Shown here piece by piece: positions 40,507-57,500 of a DNA stretch of 64,000 nt. Source of the DNA: Anoplopoma fimbria (taxonomy: Eukaryota > Chordata > Actinopteri > Perciformes > Anoplopomatidae); assembly GCF_027596085.1 (NCBI RefSeq), contig NC_072450.1, positions 28,640,947 through 28,704,946 on the forward strand, written 5' to 3'. The stretch's first letter is position 1; every line of letters starts with the position of its first letter. The notes below the pieces were generated by a model that had not been told where the DNA came from, searched no databases, and worked only from the letters and a program-made list of their open reading frames with translations. The position numbers were made by a program, and so were the translations under genes.

Positions 40507-43429
40507 TTTGTAAGGTCACAGAACTTTTCGATATGCTTATTTACTCTTCCTTGTGTCCTCTCTCCTCACATGAACCGGGAATAGCTTACTCTTACTCTCA
40601 GCCATCATGGAGGATGTTTCATTCCCTTAAATACACCATTTGTGCAGCGCCTCCAAAGGCTCGGTTCTAACAGCATTCCTTAGTGACATTTCACCTGATA
40701 TCACTTGTGTTTTTATCTTGATTCTAGGCCACGCCCATTTCAAATGCTACCATTATGACCTGATGTTTACAAGTGCAAACAGCTGCTTATTTATTATACC
40801 ATATAGTTAGACACTAATGTGTGTAAATATAACGTTATCACTCAATCGTATATAATATTATAATATAGGTCATTCTTTATTTGTAGAGTACTTTCCATAC
40901 AAATATTTGCAGTGCTTTGCACAATAAAATAAATAAAGTTTTTTTAATCTATATCTTCTAGAGATGCATGGATAGCAGTTATATTCACAGGAACTGGTTA
41001 ATCCAGGGGTTGGGTCATAAAAATTATAATTCTTATTAGTAGCGTAATTGGTGATTAAATAATACATCATCAGTGAGTCAAATATGTAGTTTGTAAACGT
41101 AGCAGAAATGAGATTGGGCAGAGAGACGCAGTGCACATTTAGGCACAAGGATCACCAGTTTAACTTCATTTATTACCTTAAAAGATTAAGATTTAGTTGT
41201 GTTTCTACAGTACATAAATACACGTTACATATGTAAAATGAACACCGGTCTCTTGGGTGAAAGTTTTTTGGACCCAATTGGAACCTCTTTATACCATGAC
41301 CCTGACTTCCTTCTTCACTCCCGCCATAAAGCCATACAGAACGCCATAGTTTGAAGCGTAGGCTCACCAACCAAACTGCCGTATTTGCGGAGTTTGGAGT
41401 GAGATGGGGCTGGATAGAGAGCCAGGAGCGGAGTGGCAATTCGGTATTGGTATAATGTGTTCACCTACCTAGTTTGTGTGAAGCATACAGAGGCCTTTAG
41501 ACACGTTTTTCCTCATTTGATTGAAGTAAAGTGACTAAATGATGGTTCCATGAGTGAGTTTACAGTGTATTTGAATCATAGACAAAGGAGAAAAGTCAGG
41601 AAAGTCTTTGTTGATTATTTCCTGTTGTTACAGCAGATGAAGTCATCACCTTGTACCCCATGCCAGTGTGTAGATAAGGAGGAAACGGTTTAACTGCACA
41701 CAGATAGGCAGACAAACCATCCTGCATAGCAAGAACATGAGCATTTAGCTTGGAGAAATCAATTTGGATGAAACATTGACCCGAGTTAAGATTAGAGACA
41801 TAAACAGGAGGGAAGCAGGATACACATAATCCCCTTTTCCATTCCATTTTTCTTTTGCCTCTGTATATTCCTTTCTCTCTACAGAATGCTAATTCTTTTC
41901 TGCAGCATGCCAAAGCTCACAATGGATAATCTGTATGGTAATAGAACTGCTTGAGCCCAACTTAACACATAAATGTGTCAGAAACTCAGTCAGAATACAA
42001 AAAGAAGGAGAGACGAAAACGTAAAAATGAATCCCCTGGTCTTAAAAACCCTGCCATGATATTCAGATATTAATTTCTAATTCCACATTTTCCATGTTCA
42101 GATGTTCAGGAAAGAGGACTAATAGCTGAAATTATATTTGGTAATAATTCATGCGGAGTGGACTCCCTTTGAGCACCGGAGGGACCGGGCTCTAATTCAT
42201 CAGAAGGAATCAGATAACAGCTCTGTGATATCCGTCTTTTAAAACATCTGCCGCTTGCTCAACGTTTCATCAGGGAACATGCTTTAAAAAATATATGGGC
42301 AGAAAATCAATCAGGCCGCTGCAAACGGATAGGTGTCAAGCCGTTCCACGGTACTGACGATAGTATTACTATGTCCATTTCTCCCACGCATGTTTCTAGA
42401 TCATGGGATATATCTGTCATAAAATGTGTCATAGATCATTACTATGTCACATTTACCAAGACTAATAGATGCATTTGTCATTTATTACTCACATCCATGA
42501 TGCTGATGCAGCAAGGGAAGTAGAAAACTCACTGACACAATGTCAAGATATGCAACACAGTCTCACGGCAGTTTGAGTAGTATTCACAAATGCAATTTAT
42601 TGGTTTCTAATAGAGGGACACCATTGTATATTTTTTGTGTTTCGTTACAAAACTAAAGTAAGGTTAAGGCAACAAAACCACTAAGTTTAGTTTAGGCCAT
42701 CATAGCCGGCCTTTAGATAACTATGTACACTTAAGTTTAGGCATCAAATAAAACATTAGGTTGAGGCAACAAAAACAACATAGTTAGTTTTAGGTAAACC
42801 ATCGCACACTTTAGGTTTAAGCAACAAAACCCCAAAACAACAATTTGGGACAGTGAAACACCGTTGTGTTCGCTAGACCCATTCACCTCTCCTCCTGCCC
42901 ATCATAAGTGGTCTTTGTCTGTTAGTCATTACTCACGTGGATGTGTTTCATTTTTGTGTCCACAAAAAAAAAAGGATCCTAGCTGACCTTCCATTGGCAA
43001 TGTTTTTTTTCTGAGTGAGCCCACAAAAAAAAAAAGGTTAGATTCATTTCTATGTTCACAAAACCATTTGATTGCATTTCATGACAATTTGCTGCCATGA
43101 TTCTGGGCCTTGATATTATATATAGGGACATTTTCAGTAATGACAAACAAAGCAATTGCAAGACTGTTACTAAGTATATTTGCATGTGGAATTTTTCCTT
43201 GCATCCCAAAACTTCTTTACTACTAACCACACTTTGACACACATCTACAGGCTTTTGCTACAGTAGCTAACACGACTCATGGCAATTGCGGCTAGTAGCT
43301 AGTGATAAAGCTAAGAGGATTACATCAAGTAAATTCATCCAAACACAAGTACAGTAATGTTAACATGACATAGGTCATATTAATCAATGAAATTATTTCT
43401 CTTTGCCTGCCGCAGCCCATTTAAGACAG
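40507..43429. other. Noncoding DNA with dispersed-repeat fragments
   Basis: At 41235-41400, blocks such as GGTCTCTTGGGTGAAAGT and CCATAGTTTGAAGCGTAGG match similar blocks at 51925-52005. At about 42655-42850, GGCAACAAAACCACTAAGTT-like units recur three or more times and look like reverse-oriented pieces of the dispersed family seen at 1627. No gene recognised. Confidence 0.5.
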
Positions 43430-43725
43430 TTTTCCAATGTGAGACCAAAAGTCATCATTGACTTATTTTAAGTTACGTAACTTTACGTAACATTCCAATG
43501 TTGCTTTAGTAATGTAGCCTGCCTAACTTTCTAATTTTAGTCCAAACCACAATCTTTTCCTAAACCGAACCAAGTGGTTTAGTTGCTTCAACATAACCAA
43601 GTTCTTTCCAGCGAATGCGTGAAAGCTGATTTGAAAAGTCAGTGTTTGCATGTAACAAGCGGAAATGGACACGTGCATTACTGACGGTAGAGGTGACGTA
43701 GAGCGCCCCAGCTAAAGGCTTAGCG
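43430..43725 (+). repeat. Dispersed repeat family, copy 4
   Basis: Includes GTGAGACCAAAAGTCATCAT, AACCACAATCTTTTCCTAAA and AACCAAGTGGTTTAGTTGC, followed by TTTGAAAAGTCAGTGTTTGC and CATGTAACAAGCGGAAA. The order is the same as at 54245-54590. Confidence 0.6.
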
Positions 43726-43987
43726 CCCCTATCCAGCTGAGTTACTTAACGAGTTGGGAGTTACAATGTGTCGCCTGCAGCACATGTTGGAAGTGTTATC
43801 TTATAAACAGATCATTGCATTCGAAAAAGCTGAGAGAGGTGTCCTGTTATCAATTTCTAACTTTTTAACTTCACTTTTTGAATCATGCTGTTTATGGCAA
43901 AAAAAACCTTTGTTGATCTCTACGTCAATCAATGTGGTTTGTTTCCTACCCCCATAGTGCATCTTACATTGGAAACTAATGGCAAGT

Positions 43988-44272
43988 GTATTACATTATG
44001 TTACAGTCATTTAGCAGACGCTTTTATCCAAAGCAATTAGTAGTATATTACATATCATTCACCCATTCACACACTGATGACAGGCTACCGCAAGGTGCCA
44101 CCATCAGACTCTAACTAACATTCATCATCCAGTCCACACCGATGGCAAGCCTTCAGGAGCAACTTGGGGTTAAGTGTCTTGCCCACACATCGACTGCTGA
44201 AGCCGGGTATCGAACCACCGACCCTCTGATTGGAGAACTACCTTGCTCTCCACTACGCCACAGCCGCCCACG
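43988..44272 (-). mobile_element. tRNA-type SINE with L2-like tail, near full length
   Basis: Read on the minus strand, the copy starts GTGGGCGGCTGTGGCGTAGT with a tRNA-like head. It continues into a body shared with the plus-strand copy at 32178-32409 and ends in GGATAAAAGCGTCTGCTAAA and a degenerate TGTAA/CATAATG tail. The body of the two copies looks more than 90 percent identical by eye, with a few small indels, so the family was active fairly recently. Confidence 0.9.
44206..44260 (-). promoter_or_regulatory. Pol III A and B boxes of the SINE head
   Basis: On the minus strand, TGGCGTAGTGG at 44260-44250 fits an A box and GGTTCGATACC at 44216-44206 fits a B box. The spacing of about 34 bp between them is typical of tRNA genes and tRNA-derived SINEs. 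Confidence 0.8.
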
Positions 44273-45329
44273 CGTATGAATTTATAAAGCAGGATGGCGG
44301 CCTAATGTAATGAGTATGGTGGGGCTGGACAGTTCCAGTGAAAAGAGTAATGAAAGCCAGGTGAAGTGTACGAGAGCGAGCCCTCCCTGGGACTGCAGCA
44401 CAGAGAAACATGACAATATGTAATAGTTATTGTTACGGCAAAGTCCTCTGGGGCAGTAATAAAGTCAGGACAATTATATAGCTACAGGGCAACACGATTC
44501 CATGCCCCATCTACAGCTCGGGCGCTTTATGGGGACATATCGTCAACGGTAGAGTCATCAAAGAGGGGGGAGATTTAAATAACGGGGAAGTTCAGGAAAA
44601 TGTGTTGAGGTGAGCAGATTTCAGAGTTTCACCGTTACCACTGGGTCACGAATACAAGGGATGACTGGCCTCCAGTTGTATGGATAAAAAAATTTAAAAT
44701 AGCAGTGGAGTGTACTACACAGAGCTTTATTCTACCAAAAAGAGAAATAGAACCACATTATATCCTGAATTGGCAGAAATTAATTATGTACTTTGATCAT
44801 GGCGGGCAACAGGAATTAAAGGAAACTAATGAGGGGGGTATTTAATATAGGGATCTTGTTTTAATTGTAGTCTACATTTAGAAGTGCTGCGTGTGGAAAG
44901 ATCCTCTCCATGCTTTGAGGTTTGTTTAGCCTCTGATATTAAGAGAGAGAGAGAGAGAGAGAAAGAAAAAAAAAGGTAGGGGGGCAGAAAGAAAAGGGAA
45001 CAAAGAGGGAGGGGGATATGGGGGGGGGGCTTTGTTAATTAGCCCATGCCACATCAGCGTTTTCAAATAAAACCTTTTGGATACGCCTCATCGCAGGGAG
45101 ATCTGGTCTGTCTGTAAAGGAGGACAACAGAACAAGTGGAAAGTGCCGAAACTTGTGTCCTCGCTTGTCCTGATAGTCGGCATCTCAAACTATTTACTCG
45201 GGAGTTCAGGACCACAGATTCATGTGTAACTGGCATCCTATTAAGCATGTGTGTGTGTGTGTATGCGTGTGGGTGTGTGTCCCACGCCCCTCTGCTTGTG
45301 TGTACAGGCGGTGGATGTGTCTCACTTCT

Positions 45330-45420
45330 TAAGCGGCCCGCTAATCACACAAATTATTGCTTCCAATTAGCGCGGTGCTGGTAATTAATTCCCCCACTAT
45401 CACATCGTTTAGCGCGCCTT
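45330..45420. promoter_or_regulatory. Homeodomain-motif cluster, candidate enhancer
   Basis: Within 90 bp there are CTAATCAC, AAATTATTG, CCAATTAGCG and GGTAATTAATTCC, a dense set of TAAT-core sites in balanced-composition sequence. A second smaller cluster (GATTAATAA, GTTAATTAATAC, CTAATTAC) lies at about 45690-45750. Function is inference from motif density only. Confidence 0.3.
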
Positions 45421-46006
45421 CACTCCATGGCACCTGTTTCCCCCCCTCAGCCTCCGATCCTGCCACCCCTGTTTGTTTACACCCCAGACATTACTTGCAT
45501 AAAAAGGGTTTTTATGGACAGTGCGAGTCCAGCTGTATGCTGCTGGTGTAGGGATGTTGTGAAGGCGCCAAGGGGTCACAGACGACGGGACTACAAAGCC
45601 GGGGAGGACTCCCACAGTGAGCGTTCCTTTACACTAACGCTGACTGCACCCTCCCTCTCCTCCTCCTCCTCCTCCTCCACCTCTCCTAATATGGATTAAT
45701 AAAGTGATAACGCTCTTTGTTAATTAATACGAGCGTGCAGTACTAATTACTTCGCTGTACGACAAGCAAGCTGTTGAACCCCGTAAAAGGAACGGTGTCA
45801 GATCGGGCTAGCGATGCTACGACGACCGGCGCTGTGTTCTGACTAGTAATGGAGTACAGAGGGCAGACGGAGGGAGAGCGAGGGGAGAGCGAGCGAGCGA
45901 GGTTTTGGTGGATAATCACAATGTAATCAAGTGGCTTTGATATTCATAAGAGCTGTTGAATATGCAGAGGAAGATAGGCCATGCCAGTCAGCAGTCAGCG
46001 GCAGGG

Positions 46007-46008
<2 letters not shown>

Positions 46009-46062
<54 letters not shown>

Positions 46063-46073
46063 CACACACACAC
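46009..46073. repeat. (CA)n microsatellite with one TAACA interruption
   Basis: CA array to about 46059, then TAA, then a further CA run. Confidence 0.95.
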
Positions 46074-47864
46074 TGGAGCAGAGCAGAGCAGAGGCGAGCA
46101 CATAATGCATTGCTGGAGCTTCACAGCTGGCCAGGAAGCAAGCAGCCGTTCTCAGCGGCTTCACTCGCTAAATGTGACATTTCCTGCCAGAGGCCGAAGC
46201 TCACTCCAAAACTTCAGCTCAACTCTTTGCTTAAATGCACATTAGCTAACTGGTTTCTGTGTGTGCTAATGGAGGTTAGGACTGGTATTTGATCGCTCTG
46301 AGTTGGAGAATTGAGACTGGCATAGAGAGGAAATGTAAATATGGCAGGCTTGTTAGCAGAAACACTGACCAGTTACACTTTTAAACAAATGTTTGAGACA
46401 AGGCCATGGCTATTGAAAACACTGTCATCTGAATCTTTTAGGCATCATTATTTATATTTTATTACTTTTTTTAATAAGGGTCTTTTCATTACTTTCAGGG
46501 TGATTGGATTATTTAAATTTCATTACTTTTCAGCCAACAAATAGATGTAATTAATTACAAAAATAAAATAGAGGTTTCAGCTTATTAGCATACTAGAATT
46601 TAGAACGTGTATAAACAGTAATAATACCTTAATAAAATGTAAAAGTCATTATTTAAATGAAATATATTAATTAAAAGTATAACTGAATAGCTAACCTAAT
46701 TATTAAACTGTCAAAAACAAATATGGTTAGAAAAAATGTTAATCTTACTTTTCTATTTTTGGTCAAATTTCAAAGACAGTTGTGAACTCATGACCTAAGT
46801 AGATCTGAGATCCTGGTTACAGCCCTGGTTGGAGGGAAAGGTTGTGTTCTGTGAAATAAATCAGCTTATTTATGTGTAAAAGAGATATTAAATAGGATCC
46901 AAGAAGCACATCTGAGGAATGTGACCATGTACTAAAGCCATCTTCCATTTGCCCACTATATTTAAAAAAAAAAAATCAGTATCCGCCTCTGTGTTTTCAC
47001 AACACACACAAAAAAAAGATTGCCTACTTAATTGAAGAGAAAGAGATTCCTTCCGGTGAACAAGTTTGATACCGTTCTTCTGGAAGTCTTAATGTAGCCT
47101 TTGGTGGTAAATGTCAGTGCATATATGCAGGAACATGTAACTTTTGTCTTGTAGTACACGAACAGAGAGGCTTCCATCCCTCGGCTGGATTGTTGCTTTC
47201 ATAACACCAAGATCTGTTTCCTTGCACACTCCTCCCCCTACTGGTCTAAATCCATAATCATAGGAGCTAACCATATGTTGTGTACTCATTAACATATTGA
47301 TATCTGTTATCTATAATTCATGGAAACATGTTTTGAAATTGATAGTCGAGATGAGATGCTGTATTTTGATTAGGGTGCGCAGGAAGCAGATATTTCAGCT
47401 ATTTAGTTGCATGTACAGTGAGAGCAACATTAGCATTTTTTATATATATTTGTTCGTCTGAATGCCTGTTCTCTCTCCACAAGGGTTTCTGCTGCTGCCT
47501 GGTACTGTGTTTAAAGAAGCAACTCAATTCTGTGAGCCTTTTTAGGTCCTTAATCATCAAAGATTATTTTACAAGGAGCAGGGGATAGAAGGATAAAAGG
47601 ATAGCAAGTATCATCGCTTTTACAGAGTTATCTGACAATTCTAGACAGGAAATGATTGCAAGGAAATAAAAAAGGAACTAAGAAAGATACTCCTTCAGAA
47701 ATGCACATCACAGCTTTGCCTCTTTCACATCATCACTGTGTTCCTGTGCTATTAGAATGAGTCCTCCTGGAAGCAAGGGACAAGTGTCCTTATGATAGGT
47801 TGATAGGGTTTACAAGAGTGTGTCCTGCTTTATGCCTCTCCAAATCTGTTAGCACTCTCTATGA

Positions 47865-48260
47865 TGCCCATATCTGTAATGCATTATAAACATACGTATA
47901 ATGCGTTATAATCTGCTTATAGCACTGTATAACCATAGATATAAGCACTCATCAATTAACATAACAATAACATTAACAAAATTGCTGGCCAAACACTGAC
48001 ATTTATTTTAATGATTTATCTGATTATCCTGCATATATTGTATGATTATAATGCTTATAAACATACTTATAACGTGTTCTATGATTATACTGCATATTTT
48101 ATATGATCATAATCCATTATAAACATACGTATAATATGTTTTATGATTATAATGCATTACAATCATACTTATAATGTGTTTTATGATTATACTGCATATA
48201 TTATATGGTTATAATGCATTGTAAACAAAGTTTATAATGTGTTACAGAGAATTATAACAC
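47865..48260. repeat. AT-rich degenerate tandem repeat, period about 61 bp
   Basis: TATAATGCATTATAAACATAC-like and GATTATACTGCATAT-like blocks alternate. ACATAC-type blocks fall near 48061, 48123 and 48163, and CTGCATAT blocks near 48029, 48090 and 48192, giving a period near 61 bp with a 40-bp half step. Many units are near-palindromic. Weaker traces continue to about 48500. Confidence 0.7.
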
Positions 48261-51539
<3,279 letters not shown>

Positions 51540-51838
51540 AGCGGAGTTTGGAGATATAAGGTGTAAATGTATGCACTCTCAGTTAGCGTGCTTAAACCAC
51601 AACCATGGAAAGCTAAATGTGAGATGGCAGCAGTGATGAAGCTCTCCATATTAATCAATCCGGTACAAGAAAAAAAGGGTGTGCATGTTTGTGTTGACGC
51701 GTGGATCAGAGGCAGCATCTGAAGCTGAGTGTGAGTGTTAGCGTGCTTGTATTTATGTTTCTGTGTCTGCATGTGCATTTCAGTGCGTCCTTGAGTGCAT
51801 GCATATTGTTTTGTGTCAATAAACAGAATGTATGCAGA

Positions 51839-51839
<1 letters not shown>

Positions 51840-51870
<31 letters not shown>

Positions 51871-51872
51871 AT
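51840..51872. repeat. (AT)n tract joined to ACAC/ATAC tract
   Basis: About ten AT units followed by ACACACATACATATAC. Confidence 0.85.
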
Positions 51873-51924
51873 ATACATCACTTTATACATCACTTAAAAA
51901 TGTAGTATTTTTTTTGCACATGGA

Positions 51925-52010
51925 ACATGAACAACGGTCTCCTGTGTGAAAGTCGTGACTTACTCCTGCCATTTAGACAGCCATAGTTTGAAGCGTAGGG
52001 CCACTGACTA
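51925..52010. repeat. Dispersed repeat fragment
   Basis: GGTCTCCTGTGTGAAAGT and GCCATAGTTTGAAGCGTAGG match the fragment at 41235-41400. A CATAGTTTAAAGC block at the end of the 54245-54590 copy links all three. Confidence 0.5.
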
Positions 52011-52184
52011 AGTTACGCTCTCATATATTTATAAAAATTTCTTCCGTCAACCTACCAAATACGTTATTGTTATTACGATGTGTGCTCTCCTCCTGACCTG
52101 ACCTACAGGCACATTACCTCATTTCTGCTGAACTCACAAAGAGCACTTTGAGATGCTGTGGTGATTGTAGCTGAAACTGGACAT

Positions 52185-52266
<82 letters not shown>
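52185..52266. repeat. (CT)10 followed by (CA)31
   Basis: A compound microsatellite: CT units to 52204, then CA units to 52266. Confidence 0.95.
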
Positions 52267-52271
<5 letters not shown>

Positions 52272-52647
52272 GAGCAGAAGCTGCAGATCAGTCTGGGGAC
52301 TAGTCACTGCCGGCAGTGTCTAATTGCTCTCAGAGGAGAAAGGGATGCTCGGAAGAAAACTGGTGCAGATCCTCTCTTTTTTGATCTTGTGTATTCAGCG
52401 CCCCTTTGTTTTTCCTCCCCCCATGTTTTTCAGGTCCTCCCATTCGGCCCATCAGTTCCTGAGCAGCGACTCCATCATTCACTCTGATTGCAGAGTTAAA
52501 GCGTAAAAGAGTTGGAGACGGAGAGAGTTGCAGAAGGAGAGCTCGAGAGAGAGAAGAGGGCCTTTATTAAACCTGCTGCTAATTGAGATAGCACGGAAAT
52601 AATGGGGAGTGACACTTTAATGAAGACGTGCTACGTGTTACCACTTC

Positions 52648-52672
52648 TTCCTTCCTTCCTTCCTTCCTTTCC
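52648..52672. repeat. (TTCC)n tetranucleotide repeat
   Basis: About six CTTC/TTCC units. Confidence 0.85.
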
Positions 52673-53654
52673 CTCCACCACAGAGGAGGAGGAGGAGGTA
52701 CAATGAAGAGAATAAAGAAGTGGGTAGGGATGAGGAGAGCATGAAGAAAGATTGAAGGAGGGGAAGAGCTCCAACTGTTTTATTGCAAAAAGAAAGAAAA
52801 AAAAAAAGCAGAAGACAGAATTGGTACCGTCTCGCATCTCACGCTGTAATATGTTTTCAGTGGCACGTCAAAAGTAAAGAGTTAAAGGGAGTTATGGGCA
52901 GGGATATTGCTCTATCACGTTAAAACGCAATTACGTTTCATCAGGGTGATTGCATTGCTCACTTGCAATAGGCCGCTCTTTGTACTTTGCTTCGGTTGCA
53001 ACGTTTCTGTGTGTTTGCTCCAAAATAAAAAAAAAAGGAACAACAAAGAACAAAAAGAAATACTTGTCGAAGCAAAGAGAAGCCAAAAACGGAGAGTGCG
53101 ATTAGAGGAGATATTCCCGGGTGACGCTCCCTCTATTCGGTTACCGCTCGCAAAAATCTGACGCGAGATGACAATCATTGGATTTGGTCAGGAGGGTGAT
53201 TTGAAGAAAACGACGCTTCAGTATTGCGACAACAGAACAATAAAAGCAGCTTTTTGGGGGGTTGGGGCGACTTTACAGCTAATAACAAATCACAGACATT
53301 CGAGATGTTTGTTACGTTGCATTATGGGGAGATTTCTCATGAGATTAAATAGTGCATTCACACTTATGTGTTTTTTAATCGGGTTAGGTAGGAAGCTGCA
53401 GTTTAAGGAACATCATTCAGATCTGCCTGCTCGGGTATTACACATAGCGTTTGACAAAAAGTGATGGACATTTTTACACGTGCATTTCAGCCACAGAAAC
53501 CATCTATAAAAACACATTCTGAGTTAGATTATGTGCATCTGTGTGAATCCGAGCGCCATGTTACTCCAAAGTTTCAAGCAGCTCAGATGGGAGGGAGCAG
53601 TGTCCTGCTGAGATTGAAAAGCATGACACGACGCTCGCCTCAATCTGAAAACCA

Positions 53655-53656
<2 letters not shown>
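52673..53656. other. Noncoding DNA
   Basis: Mixed-composition sequence without recognisable gene or repeat. Some of it (52820-53420) looks unique. Confidence 0.45.

Positions 53657-53715
<59 letters not shown>
53657..53715. repeat. (CA)n microsatellite, about 29 units
   Basis: Pure CA array. Confidence 0.96.
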
Positions 53716-53720
<5 letters not shown>

Positions 53721-54244
53721 AGCCTCCCTCCTGTACTGTAGATGAATATGAAATCAGAAAAACAGGTATAAATATTTATGAAAGCATTATTCTTTGGCTT
53801 TTTTTTTTGCCAAAGCAGAGGTGAGCATGATTCGGCCCTGTCTCTGTCTGTTGTGTTGCAAAATCCAGGCAATATAGAGTCAGAAGCAAACCACAGCCTT
53901 TTACCACAGACACGCACACACGCACACACAGACCTCCAGTGAAGGAATACATAACTGACGGTTTAACTGCAACACCTTATGGGTGTAAAGGTGCATCCGT
54001 TATGGAGCTTCCTGGGAGACCTGCCAATTTAAAATGTTTCTAACCACTCAGCCACACACGCACACACACAGAGTACGTATAGCAACCAAGAGTGTACACA
54101 TACACATACTGATGATGTTAAAATGATTTTTATGGCAGAAAGAGCTGCTGTCATTGGTCAGCAGCCAACGCTGCAAACTATGAAGCTCTATGTTAACGTA
54201 TAGGTGTTTATGCGGGACGTCAGTTATGTAATATAAAGTAGTAA

Positions 54245-54590
54245 TGTAGTCCACATAGGGAGGGGGTCAGGGTGGATGGATGGGCCAACAAAAACAGGAC
54301 TTCATGTAGGAAACCACTCTTCGCTAACCATGTGAAACCAAAAGTCAATGTTGTATTTTTGTACCTATAGCGTACTCTACTATGTAACAAAGATACTTTT
54401 TCAACCCAAACTACAATCTAACCAGGAACTAACCAAGTTGTTTTACAGTGAACACAGAAGTTTTATTTTGAAAAGACATTGTATGCATGTAACGTGCAGG
54501 AAACTAACCTAACGCGTGCAAAACTGATGCCAGACGGATACCTTGAGTGTCATAGTTTAAAGCAAAGATCCTCTGACCAAGCTGCTTTAA
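54245..54590 (+). repeat. Dispersed repeat family, copy 5 (most complete)
   Basis: It runs from GGGGGTCAGGGTGGATGG through ACAGGACTTCATGTAGGA, GTGAAACCAAAAGTCAATG, AACCAAGTTGTTTTACAG, TTTATTTTGAAAAGACATTG, ATGCATGTAACGTGCAGGA and GATGCCAGACGGATACCTTG to CATAGTTTAAAGC. It joins blocks that other copies show only in part, so it gives the best outline of the family. No ORF or terminal repeats are visible. Confidence 0.65.
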
Positions 54591-57500
54591 TTGAGGAGTT
54601 AGCCTTGGGAAGCTGCTGCTGGGATATGTAGTATTTCAAGCTTTGTAAAAATTTAACAACTTATGAACAAAAAGTATTTCAATAAACTAGTGCAGTGTCC
54701 GTTCCCTGCGTACCAGTTTGGAACAGGCCTATTGCTACTCACAGCGTTGTCAGGAGGCCCACTGGTTACATGAGTTTTGTTTTTAAAGTGTGTCAAGCAT
54801 CCAGCAACAAACACTGAACTGCAGCCAATGAGCCGCAGCATGTAAAGCGCTGTTAACTTTTATTCAAAGTTTATTGATATTGAACGAATGGTGTGTCCAA
54901 AATGATCCAAATTCAACAACGCACTTCATCAGGTCCCCAGCAAATCCACACCCAAGTATGAAGTTGGTCAGATGACTGGTTCTGGAGAAATGTGAAGAAC
55001 ACACAGACAAACAGACAGAGATTCCTTGCTTTATCCTTGCCAGATTACCAAAAAACACATTTCTAACCTATAAGTGGAACCAGTAAAACATTGTATTGTT
55101 TGTAATATCTTTTGTCAGAAAATGTATAGCTGGGTCGCGCTCAACAAATAAACTGAATTTCATTTTTTTTTTACATTTTAAAAATATGATTTTAAAGATA
55201 AGTTAAAGAGATAAGTAACTACTCTTGAATTTTAAAATCCTCCCCATTAAAATCATTAAACGGCTGAAACGTGGGCGATCTTTTACGCACTGGGCTTTCA
55301 ACTAACTCCAGTGTAAACCCACTAACCCCAACTACAGACTAAACTGATAACTAACAAGTAAAGCAAAGCACAAAGATAGAGCCACTGCCTATACTAATGT
55401 GTTATCCAATCATTTATCTTGCCTTTCGCTCTGATTGAGCCTCAATCTCAATGTTTCTGATCCCTCAACGGGCGTCTTCATATGCCTGCTCAAAGTGCCG
55501 CCACGTGCCACCAGGTAATGTTGAGCATCCAGCAGTTTCAGGGTTGATGAAGACCGTCAGGGAGTTTTTACAACACCACAAATGTCGGCGCGATCCTCAA
55601 ACGCACACTGATATGTACCGTCCCTCAGCTGTGCTGGTGAAACAGCCTCTGTAAACCGCAGAGAGAATAAAGTTATTATGTCCCTCTCCCTCCCAGCCTC
55701 GACATCTCTCTCTATCCTCTAATTCCTGTGTCCTCCGGTGTGATGGTAAAAAATGAGGCTCCTCTCGCAGCGAGCTGCAGCATTCTTCTTTTTTTTTTTG
55801 ATTGAAGTGAGTGATTTTCCACGGCCACACACCTGCGTAAAACAGATGATAATGCTGTTGGAGTCATTTACTGTGACTTTACCAAGATGAATATGAGTGG
55901 TGCTTTCTCATCATGCAAATGTGGCTGCGACGAAAAAGCTTTCTCTCTCTCTCTCTCCTCTCTTGGGAGAACTATTTTTTGCGGCATTACAAGGAAAGAT
56001 TACCCGTAACCGAATGATTCAACTCTTCGTCGGTGAATGTGAACTCGCCCTTTACTATTGGCGTGACTATTATTATTTGTTTTGGGTATAACACTATGTT
56101 TAATATGATATTAAGCGTCACAAGGCCTAACGGTGGACTGCCGTTGCCGCCATGCAGCCATGGTTAGATGGATAGGAACACATAATCATTATTGGACAGT
56201 CTCCACTGTCACATAGCCTCTAGCTTAAATGTCTCTCTCTCTCTGTCTCTACCTTCTGCCAGTCTTTTCTATCTCTCTCCCTCTCTCCACCCTAATAGCC
56301 CTTCATTTCCTCTGCCCATTGCCCCTGCAGGCCACATGTAATACTCTGAGTGACCCGACTGGCTGGGAATACACCGTATCTGGCACACACGCACACAGAC
56401 ACACACACACACACACACACTCACAAACACACACTGATACGGAGAATAAGATGGTCAGCCACATAGGTCTTCTCCTACCACTAAATGTCACCTGTCAGCC
56501 ATGACTGGTGGAGACAGAGGAAGGAGGAGAGAGGGGTCAGTAAACAATACATTAGCCAACGCAGCCGCCATGCAGCAACACACACACACTGCTGCTGAAA
56601 CAGAATAAGAAAAATACAGTGGACAATGGCTGTGCTTTGACTGTTCCACGGAGGCATAAACAGTAGTACATATTTAACAATCAGGGACAATTTGAAACCA
56701 TTAAAATATTAAAAAAATAAAAAAAGAAGTCATCATGACACCATGACACAAACAACAACTGATGGTAATTAAAAACAACTTGCAACAGCAACAATCTCTC
56801 GAACCTCCACCTTGGATTAAAGCAACATTATTTGTTGCTAGGCAGGTAGGTCAAGACCCCTTGATTGGCGCTTCAGACCCCCTGAAAAAGCCTCAACAGC
56901 TACATTATAAGGGGTCTCCAATATAAAAATCATATATTTGTCACTAAAATGTATTTTAAAAGCTAACGAACGGCCAGCAGTTTTCAATATTCAAACTGCA
57001 AAACATTTATTCACAAAGATTGCCCGTCTTCACGTCCTTTTGTGAACCTAATTGGAGATGCTTTGGACTAATTTGATCCAGTGCCTTTTGTGAGTACCCT
57101 ACATGAAAGCAGGACATCGTCTCTCCTCTTCTTGGACATCAGGATGGCATCTAGAAGAAGCCGAGCCATAAGGTCTGCCTGCCGGGTTTCAAGGTGTGCA
57201 TGCGTGTCCGGTTAGCCAGAGAGAGTGGAGGATGGTGTGTGGATTCTGTTGCAGAGCGTAGTTGTTGCATTGCTTAGTTTGTATGAGTAGCCTTATTGTA
57301 AACGATATTAGCCTCAATGATGTGTGTGTAAAGTGTGTACAGCCTAGCTGCATATTGCGTATTGAGGTGGGGCGGACCCCATTTCAAATTGACACTGCTA
57401 TTTTCGTACAATGCATAGACTGCATAGAAGAAGTGGACATAGTTGCTATGATGTACCAATTTGTTTGTTAACTGCGGTTCCAAGCTTCAAGTTCGGCCTT

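Larger units (their letters stand above)
44273..47864. other. Noncoding DNA, possibly with regulatory islands
   Basis: GA and G runs lie near 44945-45030 and a TCC run near 45656-45680. The island at 45330-45420 is listed separately. 46340-46760 is AT-rich. No gene recognised. Confidence 0.45.
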
